DNA of 63,613 nucleotides from Phycisphaerae bacterium (GCA_016795035.1 JAEUIT010000099.1:1-63613); one strand, 5' to 3'. Positions 1 through 9,462 are shown, numbered from the stretch's first letter. Program-made: numbers and translations. Notes: generated by a model not told the origin, from the letters alone.

Positions 1-2
1 GT

Positions 3-275
3 CAGCGACCGCGCCAGTTCGACTGGGAAGCGTCGAGCGATCCGTACGACGCGACGCATCTCGTGCGCGACCTCCGCGAAGCCGCGGGCGGCGATCCGGC
101 GCCCGAGGACGTCGCGACGTTTCTCCTTCGATTCTCGCTCGCGTCGACGCCGCACCCGACGCGCGTCGAGTCGCTCGCCGGCTTCCTTCGTCAAACCGCC
201 GGCGCGCCCGAGAACGACCGCATCAAGGGTGCGCTCGCGCTGATCACGGCGCTCCCCGAGTACCAGGTCGCATGA
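3..275 (+). CDS. C-terminal end of a DUF1800-like protein (5' partial)
   Basis: The frame is open from the first bases of the window to the TGA at 273-275, so only the last 90 or so residues are present and the true start lies outside. The visible part is helical and ends in LPEYQVA. Short helical ends of the form L-(A/S)-x-PE-(Y/F)-Q are common at the C-terminus of DUF1800 proteins, and DUF1800 genes are usually followed directly by a DUF1501 gene, as here. The function of the DUF1800/DUF1501 pair is not established; both are normally exported. The assignment rests on the tail and the neighbour only, so it is moderate. An internal GTG at 63 is not a credible start because the frame continues upstream with sequence of the same character. 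Confidence 0.55.
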   Translation, partial: QRPRQFDWEASSDPYDATHLVRDLREAAGGDPAPEDVATFLLRFSLASTPHPTRVESLAGFLRQTAGAPENDRIKGALALITALPEYQVA

Positions 276-283
276 GGGCGACT

Positions 284-349
284 GGGTTCAGGTTTCTGGG
301 TTCGGGGTTCGGGGTTCGGGGTTCGGGGTTCAGGGTTCAGGGTGAAAGC
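284..349. repeat. 7-bp GGGTTCR array ending in GGTGAAAGC
   Basis: Direct heptamers of the form GGGTTCG/GGGTTCA run head to tail and end in GTGAAAGC. This is the left-arm form of the heptad family seen at a dozen other intergenic sites here. No matching right arm is visible before the next gene. The remaining 350-446 contains pyrimidine-rich sequence directly before the DUF1501 start and nothing else I recognise. Confidence 0.8.
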
Positions 350-446
350 AAACGAATGACCAACTTCCCCGCCAACCCGCGCACAGCGTCACGTATCTCT
401 TAACGCCCTCTCCATTTTCTCCTCTCCATTCTCTTCTTCTCCCCCC

Positions 447-1703
447 ATGCTCCCCACCTACTCGCGCCGGCTCTTCCTTCATCGCGGCATCACGCTCGCG
501 TCCCTGTGCGCGACGGTGCCCGCCTTCATCCAGCGCTCGGCGCTTGGCATGCTCGCACCGCAGGCGCAGGGCGGCGAGCGCATCCTTGTGATCGTGCAGC
601 TTGGCGGCGGCAACGACGGGTTGAACACCGTGATTCCGTACGGCGCGCCCGAGTACTACCGCGCGCGTCCGGGGCTCGCGATCGCGGCGCCGGGGCGCGG
701 GCAGAACGCGGCGCTCGAACTCGACCAGTCGATGGGCCTCGGCCTCCATCCGAGCCTCACCGGACTGAAGGAACTCTTCGACGCCGAATCGCTCGCGATC
801 GTCCAGGGCGCGGGCTATCCGAATCCGAATCGCTCGCACTTCACGTCGATGGACATCTGGCAGACCGGCCGCACCGACGGCAAGGGCACCGGCTGGATCG
901 GCCGCTACTTCGACTGCACCTGCAACGGCACGCCGATCCCCGACGGCGCGATCTCGATCGGCCGCACCGCGCCGCTTGCGATGCACGGATCGGTGCAGCA
1001 GCCGATCGCGTTCGAGAGCGCGGACCTCTTCCGCTGGCTCGGCGACGACCTGCACGGCTCGCTCGACGCGCCGTATGACGCCGCGAATAACGCCGGCGTC
1101 TTGAGCGGCGTGAACGCGTCGTCCGAGACCGCGTTTCTCATGCGCACCGCGCTCGACGCCCAACTCTCGAGCGAGCGCATTCGCCGCGCCGTAAGCGCGC
1201 GGCCGCTCGTGAACTATCCGGGCAGCGGACTCGCGCGGCAGCTGCAGACGATCGCCGCGATGATCCGCGACGGCATGGGCACGCGGGTCTACTACGCGTC
1301 GATGTCAGGTTTCGACACTCACGCCGGCCAGGCCGGACCGCACGGAAATCTCCTGCGCCAGTTTGGCGACGCGGTCGCCGCCTTCCAGCGCGACCTCGAC
1401 GCGCAAGGCAACGCCGATCGCGTCCTCACCCTCTGCTTCAGCGAGTTCGGCCGTCGCGTCCAACAGAATGGTTCGGGCGGCACCGATCACGGCACGGCGG
1501 CGCCGGTCTTCCTCGTCGGCCGAAAGGTCCGCGCCGGTGTGTTAGGCACGCATCCGTCATTCGCCGACCTCGATCAGGGGGACCTGAAGCACACCGTCGA
1601 CTTCCGCTCGGTCTACGCGGGCATCCTGGAAGACTGGCTGAAGGCGCCGTCGGACAAGGTTCTCGGCGGCGAGTTCAAGAAGGCAGTGGTGCTGAAGGCG
1701 TAA
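447..1703 (+). CDS. DUF1501 family secreted protein
   Basis: A 418-residue DUF1501 protein. The N-terminus has a twin-arginine signal (SRRLFLHRG, Arg7-Arg8, followed by a hydrophobic stretch), so it should be exported folded by Tat. The family core is present: QLGGGNDGLN at residues 51-60, GFDTHAGQ near residue 287 and SEFGRRVQQNGSGGTDHG near residue 331. The family is related in fold to the alkaline-phosphatase/sulfatase superfamily, but no activity is firmly established. Length is normal for the family. It follows a DUF1800-like gene with 171 bp between, which is the usual pairing, although a heptad array sits in the gap. The start is preceded by a C/T-rich tract and no Shine-Dalgarno sequence is visible. 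Confidence 0.9.
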   Translation: MLPTYSRRLFLHRGITLASLCATVPAFIQRSALGMLAPQAQGGERILVIVQLGGGNDGLNTVIPYGAPEYYRARPGLAIAAPGRGQNAALELDQSMGLGLHPSLTGLKELFDAESLAIVQGAGYPNPNRSHFTSMDIWQTGRTDGKGTGWIGRYFDCTCNGTPIPDGAISIGRTAPLAMHGSVQQPIAFESADLFRWLGDDLHGSLDAPYDAANNAGVLSGVNASSETAFLMRTALDAQLSSERIRRAVSARPLVNYPGSGLARQLQTIAAMIRDGMGTRVYYASMSGFDTHAGQAGPHGNLLRQFGDAVAAFQRDLDAQGNADRVLTLCFSEFGRRVQQNGSGGTDHGTAAPVFLVGRKVRAGVLGTHPSFADLDQGDLKHTVDFRSVYAGILEDWLKAPSDKVLGGEFKKAVVLKA

Positions 1704-1727
1704 GGGGAGAAAGGGTTCAGGGTTCGG

Positions 1728-1909
1728 GGTTCAGGGGCAGAAGGCCGACGGGGATGTAGGGCGCCGAAGGGAGTCAGGATTCAGGATTGAGGAGTCAGGG
1801 GAAAGCGCTGAAGCTCCAATCTCAGCGCCTCTTCCACTGACTCCTGACTCCTGAATCCTGAATCCCTTCTCCGCCCCACCGTCCGCCTTCTGCCCCTGAA
1901 CCTTTTTTT
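1728..1909 (+). terminator. Nested inverted repeat with T7 tail after DUF1501
   Basis: An outer 18-bp perfect inverted repeat (1728-1745 with 1885-1902) is followed directly by seven T at 1903-1909. Inside it lies a second inverted repeat made of heptads (left arm 1770-1800, right arm 1836-1871) with the core GGGAAAGC-type sequence at its inner edge. The outer hairpin plus T-run has the form of an intrinsic terminator for the gene ending at 1703, though the spacing between arms is unusually long. It shows that heptad elements nest inside each other. Confidence 0.7.
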
Positions 1910-1978
1910 CCCAGATCTCCTGAGGGCCGCGCCTCGCCTTCGTCGCATACTGGCGAAGTCCCCCGCCCGAGACGCCGC

Positions 1979-4534
1979 ATGCGCCACTTCCGTTCGAACT
2001 CGCTCGTCCTCGCCGGTCTCGTCGTGACGTCCGGCGCGATCGCCGGCCCTACCTTCGAGGAAGTGCCCGACGCGGGCTCTACACCCGGCACGGCGCAACC
2101 CACCGGCGGTCCGTCGGGAGCGCCGATGGCGCGCATTCGCGGCGAACTCACGGCCACGGCCGACGCGGTCGACTTCGAAGACGTCTACGTCATCTGCATC
2201 ACCGACCCGGCCGCGTTCAAGGCAACGGTGAACGCACCCGGCACCGACTTCGACACGCGGCTCTCGCTCTTCACGCTCAACGGCTTCGGGCTTCTCTCGA
2301 ACGACAACGATCCGTTCAACTTCCCGACGACCTCCTCGCACCTCCAGCAGCCCGCGACCGACGCCACGGGCCAGACCATTCCTGGCCCCGGCCTCTATCT
2401 CCTCGCGATCTCGTCGAAGGCGAATAAGCCAGGCAGCGTCGGCGGACTCATCTTCAACGACGCATCCATCAACGGCACCGAGATCTCTGGCCCCGACGGC
2501 CCCGGCGGCGGCCAGCCGCTCGCGGGTTGGACGCAGGCTGACGGCACGGTCGGCGGGAAGTACGTCATCGACCTCGAAGGGGTGAAGTTCCTCGACCTCC
2601 CCTGCAACGTGGAGTGTCCGGACGGCGCGCTCCTCGACGCCGATCTCGGCGACTGCGCGAACGACGGCAGCGACGTGAACGGCGGCTGCGGCTCCTACGG
2701 CGAAGGCGTGCAGACGATCGGGACGTTGAGTCCGACCGGCTACGTCGCCGTGTGCGGCAACGGCGGCCGCTACGCGCCGGGGTCGTTCGCCGACGTCGAC
2801 ACCTTCCGCTTTCACCTGAACGCGCCGTCGTACGTCAGCGCGTCGCTCGTCATGCGCACGCCCGGCGGCGATCCCGTCCTCGGCGCGACGCTTCGCCTCA
2901 CGCAAGGCGACGACTGCGCCACGCTCGTGACGGCGTGGGAATCGAGCGGCGGCGCATGCTCGACCAACTCGGGCCCCGTCGCACTTCCCGCCGGCGACCA
3001 CACGGTCATCGTCAGCGTTGCAGCCAACGCGGCCGCCCCCTGCCCGACGAACTACATCCTCTGGCTCGGCGTGACCGAGAGCCCGAATCCTCTCTGCGGG
3101 CTCGGCGGAATCGAGAGCTGCGCGATCCCGCATCTCCTGCCCGGCTGTTCCGATCTCGCCTGTTGCGACGCGGTCTGCGGGATCGACCCGACGTGCTGCG
3201 ACTCGACGTGGGACAACGCGTGCGCGAACGCGGCGCTCGCCGTCTGCCTCGACGTTGCATACACGTGTGCCGGTGGCGCCGTTCCGAACGACTGCGTCGC
3301 CAACGCCCAGCCGATCGCGCCAGGGGCGAGCGTCTCCTTCACTACGACGCTCGCGACGACCGACGGACCGACCTCCGACGCCGGAGACTGCAGCGGCGGC
3401 AAGGACGTCTGGTTCCGCGTGACGTCGCCGGTCGACGGAAAGATGCACGTCTCGCTCTGCGCCGGAACGACGTTCGACTCGACGCTCGCCGTCTATCGAT
3501 TGCCCGCCGACGGCGACATCGATCCGACGCAGGTCTTCAACGGCCGACGCCTCCTCGGCTGCAACGACGAGGGCTGCGCGCCGGCCGGCTCCGGCCCGAG
3601 CGCGCTCGACGTGGCGGTGCAGGCGAATCGCGACTACGTCATCCGCGTGGGCGGCCGCGTGACGGCGGGGATTCCCGCGTCGGGCACGGGCACGATCGAG
3701 GTGCGCTTCTCCGAGGTCGTGTATGCGACCGGCCCCACGTATCCGGTCCTCTTCGACCCGTCGAACGGCGGCGCCCTCGTCGCAACGAACCTCGGCTTCG
3801 CATCGGGCAAGGTGAGCCTCGCGCAGCCCGAACGATGGCTTGCGCAGGCCTTCACCGTTCCAGCCGGGCCCAACGGCGCGGGCTACCTCGTGACCGAAGT
3901 CCTCGCCGCCGGCACCGCGTCGGCCGGCGCGACAAACTCCACGTTGCAGTACATCGTCTGGAACCGACGCGGCACCGCGAAGCCCGTCGACGGCGACCAG
4001 CGCGCGAGCGGTGCGGTGCCGTTCCCGATCCCCTTCGACGACCCGTCGGGATCGCCCGCGAACGAGACGCATCGCATCGCCGTCGACCCGCCATTGCCGC
4101 TCGAGCCCGGCGACTACTGGCTCACGGTCTACGCCGGCAACGAGGAGCCGCCGAACGTGCCGGCGAGCTTCAGTTGGTTCGCGTCCGCCCCGAACGGCAT
4201 CAATGTGCTCGACCGAAACCGTAAGCCGTTCGCGTGGCGCTCGGTGTCGTTCCCGCTGCCGGGCTTCAACGCATTCTCCTTGCCGAGCACCACGCTCAAG
4301 CAGATTCCGATCGCCGATCCGCTCGACCTTTACAACACCGGGTTCACGATCTGCGGCCTGCCCAACGATCGCGCCTGCAACGCCGACCTGAACGGCGACG
4401 ACGTGATTAACGGCGGCGACCTCGCGATCCTCCTCGGCGCGTGGGGAACGCCAGGCCCAGGAGATGTGGACGGGACCGGAGTGGTCGATGGCGCGGACCT
4501 CGCGCTGATGCTCGGTTCGTGGGGGCCGTGCTGA
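1979..4534 (+). CDS. Secreted multidomain protein with dockerin-like C-terminus
   Basis: An 851-residue exported protein. Residues 1-22 form a signal peptide ending near AIAG. Much of the chain is Gly/Pro/Asp-rich and beta-predicted, and the stretch from about 475 (DVWFRVTSPVDGK) resembles bacterial pre-peptidase C-terminal (PPC-like) domains. Residues about 381-427 contain one copy of a Cys-rich module (CC-x2-VC-x2-D-x-TCC-x3-WD-x2-C) that is repeated seven times in the protein encoded at 8143-9462. The C-terminus from about 800 has two dockerin-like calcium loops (DLNGDDVINGGDLAILLGAW and DVDGTGVVDGADLALMLGSW). In Phycisphaerae this tail is common on secreted proteins without cellulosomes, and its role is unknown. 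No catalytic motif is recognised. No clear ribosome-binding site precedes the start. Confidence 0.85.
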   Translation: MRHFRSNSLVLAGLVVTSGAIAGPTFEEVPDAGSTPGTAQPTGGPSGAPMARIRGELTATADAVDFEDVYVICITDPAAFKATVNAPGTDFDTRLSLFTLNGFGLLSNDNDPFNFPTTSSHLQQPATDATGQTIPGPGLYLLAISSKANKPGSVGGLIFNDASINGTEISGPDGPGGGQPLAGWTQADGTVGGKYVIDLEGVKFLDLPCNVECPDGALLDADLGDCANDGSDVNGGCGSYGEGVQTIGTLSPTGYVAVCGNGGRYAPGSFADVDTFRFHLNAPSYVSASLVMRTPGGDPVLGATLRLTQGDDCATLVTAWESSGGACSTNSGPVALPAGDHTVIVSVAANAAAPCPTNYILWLGVTESPNPLCGLGGIESCAIPHLLPGCSDLACCDAVCGIDPTCCDSTWDNACANAALAVCLDVAYTCAGGAVPNDCVANAQPIAPGASVSFTTTLATTDGPTSDAGDCSGGKDVWFRVTSPVDGKMHVSLCAGTTFDSTLAVYRLPADGDIDPTQVFNGRRLLGCNDEGCAPAGSGPSALDVAVQANRDYVIRVGGRVTAGIPASGTGTIEVRFSEVVYATGPTYPVLFDPSNGGALVATNLGFASGKVSLAQPERWLAQAFTVPAGPNGAGYLVTEVLAAGTASAGATNSTLQYIVWNRRGTAKPVDGDQRASGAVPFPIPFDDPSGSPANETHRIAVDPPLPLEPGDYWLTVYAGNEEPPNVPASFSWFASAPNGINVLDRNRKPFAWRSVSFPLPGFNAFSLPSTTLKQIPIADPLDLYNTGFTICGLPNDRACNADLNGDDVINGGDLAILLGAWGTPGPGDVDGTGVVDGADLALMLGSWGPC

Positions 4535-4566
4535 GCGCGGTGGATGTTGGCGTGGGCGAGGATTGC

Positions 4567-5175
4567 GGAGTCAGGAGTCAGGAGTCAGGAGTCAGTGGAA
4601 TCGCCTGCGCGGCCCGGGCCGCTGCTCACTTCCTATCCGTGTTCATCTGTGTTCATCTGTGGTTCCCTCCCTTTCCACGTTGCAGGAGGAAGGAACCACA
4701 GATGAACACGGATGAACACAGATGAAGCCACGACATCCGAGCAGCAACCCTCGCACCCGCTTCACCGCTTCCTCCCCCGCGAGAGGTGCCGAGTCCGCGC
4801 ACCACGTCTTCCGCGGGGGAGGACCGCCGTCGCCGATCGAGGCGACGGCAGGTGGGGGCGACGCGAGCGCCGCTTCTCACCTCCTATCCGTGTTCATCTG
4901 TGTTCATCTGTGGTTCCCTCGCTTTCCACGTTGCAGGAGGAAGGAACCGCAGATGAACACGGATGAACACAGAGGAATCCACGACATCCGAGCAGCAACC
5001 CTCGCACCCGCTTCACCGCTTCCTCCCCCGCGAGAGGGCCGAGTCCGCGCACCGCGTCGTCCGCGGGGGAGGACCGCCGTCGCCGATTGAGGCGACGGCA
5101 GGTGGGGGCGACGCGAGCGCCCAGCCTTCTGCCACCCTGACTCCTGAATCCTGACTCCTGACTCCTGAATCCCCT
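4567..5175. repeat. Compound repeat block with a 251-bp tandem duplication
   Basis: This gene-free stretch is entirely repeats. A heptad left arm (GGAGTCA units, 4567-4596) and a right arm (TGACTCC/TGAATCC, 5138-5175) enclose two near-identical tandem copies of a 251-bp unit (4631-4881 and 4882-5125). Each unit contains a long palindrome built from GTTCATCTGTGG and its complement with CGTTGCAG in the loop, followed by a GC-rich hairpin segment with CCTCCCCCGCG and CGCGGGGGAGG arms. The two copies differ at only a few positions, which suggests a recent duplication. No coding capacity is supported. Confidence 0.85.
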
Positions 5176-5181
5176 CGCGCC

Positions 5182-7416
5182 TCACCCTCCCCCGCCCAAC
5201 TTGCGCGCTTCCTCCCTCAGCGTGTCGTTCTCCGCGAGATCGAACTCGCGCTCCGCCTGCTCGCCCAAAGCTCGCGCCGCTTCTGCGTTGCCGCGCTTCT
5301 GTTCGAGCTCGCCGCGGCGGACGATCGTCGTCGCCACTTCGCGATGGCGGTCGCCGAGCTGCGCACGGAAAAGCTCCTCGGCCTGCCGAAGCGCCTGGTC
5401 GGCGTCGTCGTAGCGACCGAGGTGCACCAGCGTTCGTCCGCGATTTCGGAGGACGCGCCCCTCGTCGACGATGCGTCGCTTCGGCAGCGAGCGCATGAGG
5501 TGGAGCGCCTTCGACAGCTCGCGCTCGGCATCGTCGAAGTCGTTGACGGTGATGAGGAACGTCGCGAGGCCGTTGTGCCCGCTCGCGAGCATGGTCGCGT
5601 CGGCGCGAGGATCGCCGGCCGCATGCAGCGCCTCGTGGATCTCGAGCGACCGTCGATAGAGCGCTTCGGCCCGCTCGTTGTCGCCGAGCGAGCGATAGGT
5701 CGCCGCGAGATGGCGCATGGTGAGCGCGGTGTCGCTGTGCATCTCGCCGAGGATCGCGCGGCGGAGCTCGAGCGCCTCCTCGTTGAGCCGCCGCGCGGTC
5801 TCGAGCCGCGATCGGTCGCGCTGGCCGAGGAACCACTCGGCGGCCGCGAGCCCGTGCAAGGCGCTCGCGCGGAGCTCATGGTCCCGCGGCAACGCGGAGT
5901 TGCAGAGGTCGAGCGAGCGCTCGAACACCCTCTTTGACTCGGCATAGTCCGTGTTGACGTTGAAGAGCTCGCCGACGTTGTTGAGAAGACGCACCTGCGC
6001 CTCCGGCTTGCCGTCGAGCTCGGCGAGATTCGTCTCGAGCGTCGTCAGGAATTCCGGCAGCTCCTTCTGGAGACGACTGCCCTCGAGATTCGGGTTCAGG
6101 CCGAGCGCGTCGAAGAGGTACTCGGTCAGCGCCGACGACTCCTCGGCGCGGGCACGCGCCTCGTCGCGGGCGCGGGTCGCGTGGACGAGCGAGACGAGGA
6201 TCGCGGGAATCGCCACGGCTGCAACGACGAGAATGGCGGCGACCGCACCGACGAGCGCTCGGCGTCGGCGGGCGAATCGCGCGAGGAGGTAGGCGGCGGT
6301 CGGCGCCCGCGCGGTCACCGGTTCGTGCCGCAGGAAGCGTTCGAGGTCACGGGCGAAGTCCGCCGCCGACGCGTAGCGCCGCTCCGGCTCGCGCGCGAGC
6401 GCCTTGTCGACGACGAGGCCGAGATCCTTCGGCACCGTCGGCTCGGCCGACGCAAGCGACGGCGGGTCGGTGTCGGCGACGATGCGAATCGCCTCCGCGA
6501 GGCTCGCGCCGCGAAGGACGCGCGCCGGCCGGCCCGCGAAGGCCTCCCACGCGATGAGGCCAAGGGCGTAGACGTCGGAACGCGTGTCGACGTTGCCGCC
6601 GTCGACTTGCTCGGGGCTCATGTACTGCAACGTGCCGACGAGATCGTTCGCGACGGTCGCCGGCGCCTCGCCGGCACGGCCCGGCTCGACCACGCGGGCG
6701 ACGCCGAAGTCGAGGATGCGCGGACGCGCGGCGCCGCGCGACCCCTGGGCGTCGGTCTCGACGACGACGTTCTCCGGCTTCAGGTCGCGATGGATCACGC
6801 CGTTCTGATGCGCGTGCTGCACCGCGTCGGCGATGAGCGCGAGGATCCGCACGCGTTCGGGGATCGTCGCCCCGACTGTCGCGAGATACTCGCGCAGCGT
6901 GAGGCCTTCGACGAACTCCATCGCGAAGTACGGCTGCGGTCCCGCACCGACATCGGCGGTGCCGGCCGCGTGGATTGCGGCGATGCCGGGGTGCCGCAGG
7001 CGCCCGAGCGCCTCCGCCTCGAGCTCGAAGCGTCTCAACGTTGCAGGCGTCGCGAGGCCTGGGCGCACGAGCTTGAGGGCGACGATGCGGCGCGGCTGCC
7101 GCTGCTCGGCGCGGAAGACGATGCCCATGCCGCCTTCGCCCAGAACATCGAGGAGCGTGAAGTCGCCGACCGTCGCCCCAATGAGCGCGCGCCCCGCGAG
7201 CGCCGACGGATCGACGGTCGTCGCGTCGGCGACCGGCGTCTCGAGGAACGTGCGGGCGCGCTCCGACGCCGCCACGAGCGACGAGAGGTCGTCGTAGAGC
7301 ACGGCGTCGTCTCCGCAGGCGTCGCGCAGCCACGCGAGCCGGCGCTCGGGCGGCGTCGCGAGCGCTTCGGCGAAGAGGTCTTCGGCGCGGCGCGGCGAGG
7401 GCGCGTCCGGCGTCAT
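5182..7416 (-). CDS. Membrane-anchored Ser/Thr protein kinase with TPR domain
   Basis: A 744-residue Hanks-type (PknB-like) kinase. The kinase domain begins near residue 86, with glycine loop GEGGMG (93-98), the VALK lysine at 115, catalytic HRDLKPEN near 209 and DFG near 237. A single transmembrane helix lies at about 390-412. The C-terminal part, from about 430, is made of tetratricopeptide-like helical repeats and would be outside the cytoplasm. Such kinases probably sense an envelope signal and phosphorylate cytoplasmic targets. The gene overlaps the upstream sigma-factor gene by 4 bp (ATGA), so the two are translationally coupled and likely one signalling unit, a very frequent planctomycete arrangement. 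The substrate is unknown. Confidence 0.93.
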   Translation of the reverse strand: MTPDAPSPRRAEDLFAEALATPPERRLAWLRDACGDDAVLYDDLSSLVAASERARTFLETPVADATTVDPSALAGRALIGATVGDFTLLDVLGEGGMGIVFRAEQRQPRRIVALKLVRPGLATPATLRRFELEAEALGRLRHPGIAAIHAAGTADVGAGPQPYFAMEFVEGLTLREYLATVGATIPERVRILALIADAVQHAHQNGVIHRDLKPENVVVETDAQGSRGAARPRILDFGVARVVEPGRAGEAPATVANDLVGTLQYMSPEQVDGGNVDTRSDVYALGLIAWEAFAGRPARVLRGASLAEAIRIVADTDPPSLASAEPTVPKDLGLVVDKALAREPERRYASAADFARDLERFLRHEPVTARAPTAAYLLARFARRRRALVGAVAAILVVAAVAIPAILVSLVHATRARDEARARAEESSALTEYLFDALGLNPNLEGSRLQKELPEFLTTLETNLAELDGKPEAQVRLLNNVGELFNVNTDYAESKRVFERSLDLCNSALPRDHELRASALHGLAAAEWFLGQRDRSRLETARRLNEEALELRRAILGEMHSDTALTMRHLAATYRSLGDNERAEALYRRSLEIHEALHAAGDPRADATMLASGHNGLATFLITVNDFDDAERELSKALHLMRSLPKRRIVDEGRVLRNRGRTLVHLGRYDDADQALRQAEELFRAQLGDRHREVATTIVRRGELEQKRGNAEAARALGEQAEREFDLAENDTLREEARKLGGGG

Positions 7417-8015
7417 CCGTTCGCCCCGGGGTGCTCGGGCGCGGCCCCGCGCTCGAGCTCGCGGAAGAGCCAGGCCTTGGCGAAGGTCCAGTCGCGCTCG
7501 ACGGTCGCCGTCGCCACGCCGAGCGCTTCGGCCGTCTGCTCGATGGAGAGACCTGCGAAGAAGCGGAGCATGACGACGTCGTGCTTGCGCCGGTCGCTCG
7601 CCGCGAGCCGCTCGAGCGCCGCGTCGAGCGCGAGCATGTCGACCGAGTCCGCCTCGACGCCGATCGCGAGCGCGTCGAGCTCGACGCGCTCCCGCCCACC
7701 TCCACGTTTCAGCCGTCCGCGCGAGCGCGCCCGCTCGACGAGGATGCGCCGCATCGCGATCGCGGCGGCGGCGAAGAAGTGCCCGCGGCCGTCCCAGGCG
7801 TGCGCGCTCGCGGCGCCGGTCTTCTCGACCATGCGGAGATACGCCTCGTGGACGAGCGCCGTCGCCTGCAGCGTGCCGCCCGGGCGCTCGCGGGCGATGC
7901 GCGCCTCGGCGAGCTTGCGAAGTTCGTCATAAACCTCGGGGAGGAGCGTCTCCGCCGCGCGGCGGCGTTCGGCGTCGTCGCGGTCGTCGCGTTCGGCCGG
8001 ATCCATGCGGGCCAT
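7413..8015 (-). CDS. ECF sigma factor, TIGR02999 type
   Basis: A 200-residue sigma-70 family ECF factor. Region 2 carries the conserved YDELRKLAEARIARERPG and LQATALVHEAYLR segments that mark the TIGR02999 group. Region 4, with a helix-turn-helix, covers about 130-190 (MLRFFAGLSIEQTAEALGV). The frame stays open upstream of the chosen start, but 8015 (MARMDP) or 8006 begins the conserved part. The stop overlaps the start of the kinase gene by 4 bp. In this group the sigma factor is commonly linked to a kinase rather than to an anti-sigma factor, so control by phosphorylation is a reasonable inference. No target promoter is visible. Confidence 0.9.
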   Translation of the reverse strand: MARMDPAERDDRDDAERRRAAETLLPEVYDELRKLAEARIARERPGGTLQATALVHEAYLRMVEKTGAASAHAWDGRGHFFAAAAIAMRRILVERARSRGRLKRGGGRERVELDALAIGVEADSVDMLALDAALERLAASDRRKHDVVMLRFFAGLSIEQTAEALGVATATVERDWTFAKAWLFRELERGAAPEHPGANG

Positions 8016-8142
8016 TGTCGGGGTGGGCGCGAGTTCGACGCAAGATCGACGCGCTCGAGGAAACGACACGGGTCGGAAGCCCGACCGCCGCGCGGCCTGA
8101 CTTCCGACCCGAGATGTCGCTATCGAGCGATCGTGGCCGCGA

Positions 8143-9462
8143 TTACGGGCACGGTCCCCACGCGCCAAGCAGGATGCCGAGATCCTGCGGGTTCGTGGTG
8201 CCGTCGCCGTTCAGGTCGCCGCCTGGCGTGCCCCACGCGCCAAGCAGGATGCCGAGGTCGGTCGCTCCGACGACGTTGTTGCCGTCGAGGTCACCGGTGC
8301 ACGCGATGACGCAGTTGCTGACTGCGGCGTTCACGCACAGTCCGTCCCACGAGACGCTGCAGCAGAAGGGATCGTTCGTACAGACGAGGACACAGCATGC
8401 CTCGTTGTTGCAGCCGGGGCTCGAGTGTGATGAGAAGCAGGAGCCCTTGCTCGGACCGCCACACGGCAGGCAAAGGTCGATCGCCTCATCCACGCAGAGG
8501 CCGTCCCACGAGAACGAGCAGCAGAAGGGATCCACGCCGCAGACGAGCGAGCAGCACGACGCGTCATTGCAGGCGATGCCGCCTTCTTGGAAGCAACTGC
8601 CGGCGCCATCGCCGCCGCACGAATAGCACACGTCTCCGGCTTCGTCCACGCAGAAGCTGTCCCAGCTATTCGAGCAGCAGAAGGGATCGAGCGGGCAGAC
8701 CGCGCCGCAGCACTCGGAGTCGTTGCACCACGGCGTGTCATGCGCCGATGCACAGCTGCCGGCGAGGGGAGCGCCGCAGCCGCAGTAGTCGAGGGCTTCA
8801 TCCACGCAGAGCGAATCCCAGGACGAGTTGCAGCAGAAGGAGTCGAGGGCGCACACGGTCTGGCAGCAGGCCGCGTCATTGCAACCCGGAAGGCCCGTTT
8901 CGTAGCAGCTGCCGGAGCCCACGCTTCCGCACGGGAGGCAAAGCGACTCCGCTTCGCCGACGCAGATCGAGTCCCACCCCACCGAGCAACAGAAGCCGTC
9001 GGCCGCGCAGACCGCCGAGCAGCAGTCTTCGTCGTCGCACCATGGCGTGCCGTGCTCCGTGATGCAGCTGCCGGATTCGGGCGCGCCGCAGAAGCACTGG
9101 TCGGCCGCGTTGCCGGCGCAGATCGAATCCCACTCGACGGAGCAACAGAACGGGTCGTCGCCGCAGATGAGGTTGCAGCAGGTCGCGTCGTCGCACCACG
9201 GCGTGTCGTGCGCCGAGACGCAGCTTCCGGCATTCGGAGCGCCGCAGAAGCAGTAGTCTTCGGCCTCGCTGACGCAGAGGCCGTCCCACTGGTTGTTGCA
9301 ACAGAAGGGATCGATTCCGCACACGATGGTGCAGCAATCCGCGTTGTCGCAGCCAGGCGTGCCGTGTGGCACGAGGCAACTGCCGCCAGAACCGCACTGT
9401 GCAAACGACGACGTGGCGATCGACGCCGCGATCGCCGCAGACAAAATGAACATCCCACGCAT
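8143..9462 (-). CDS. Secreted Cys-rich protein with seven CC-x-CC repeats and dockerin-like tail
   Basis: A 439-residue exported protein. The start at 9462 gives a clean signal peptide (MRGMFILSAAIAASIATSSF) and has AGGAG eight bases upstream. The mature protein is seven tandem repeats of about 50 residues, each with about ten cysteines in the pattern GSC, x-GC or WC, CC-x3-C, D-x-FCC-x3-WD-x2-C, x-C-x-C. The C-terminus has two dockerin-like calcium loops (GDLDGNNVVGATDLGILLGA and GDLNGDGTTNPQDLGILLGA). The cysteine content implies a heavily disulfide-bonded rod outside the cytoplasm. One related module occurs in the protein encoded at 1979-4534. Similar CC-x-CC-WD modules are known to me from planctomycete and myxobacterial hypothetical proteins, without function. 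Confidence 0.85.
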   Translation of the reverse strand: MRGMFILSAAIAASIATSSFAQCGSGGSCLVPHGTPGCDNADCCTIVCGIDPFCCNNQWDGLCVSEAEDYCFCGAPNAGSCVSAHDTPWCDDATCCNLICGDDPFCCSVEWDSICAGNAADQCFCGAPESGSCITEHGTPWCDDEDCCSAVCAADGFCCSVGWDSICVGEAESLCLPCGSVGSGSCYETGLPGCNDAACCQTVCALDSFCCNSSWDSLCVDEALDYCGCGAPLAGSCASAHDTPWCNDSECCGAVCPLDPFCCSNSWDSFCVDEAGDVCYSCGGDGAGSCFQEGGIACNDASCCSLVCGVDPFCCSFSWDGLCVDEAIDLCLPCGGPSKGSCFSSHSSPGCNNEACCVLVCTNDPFCCSVSWDGLCVNAAVSNCVIACTGDLDGNNVVGATDLGILLGAWGTPGGDLNGDGTTNPQDLGILLGAWGPCP

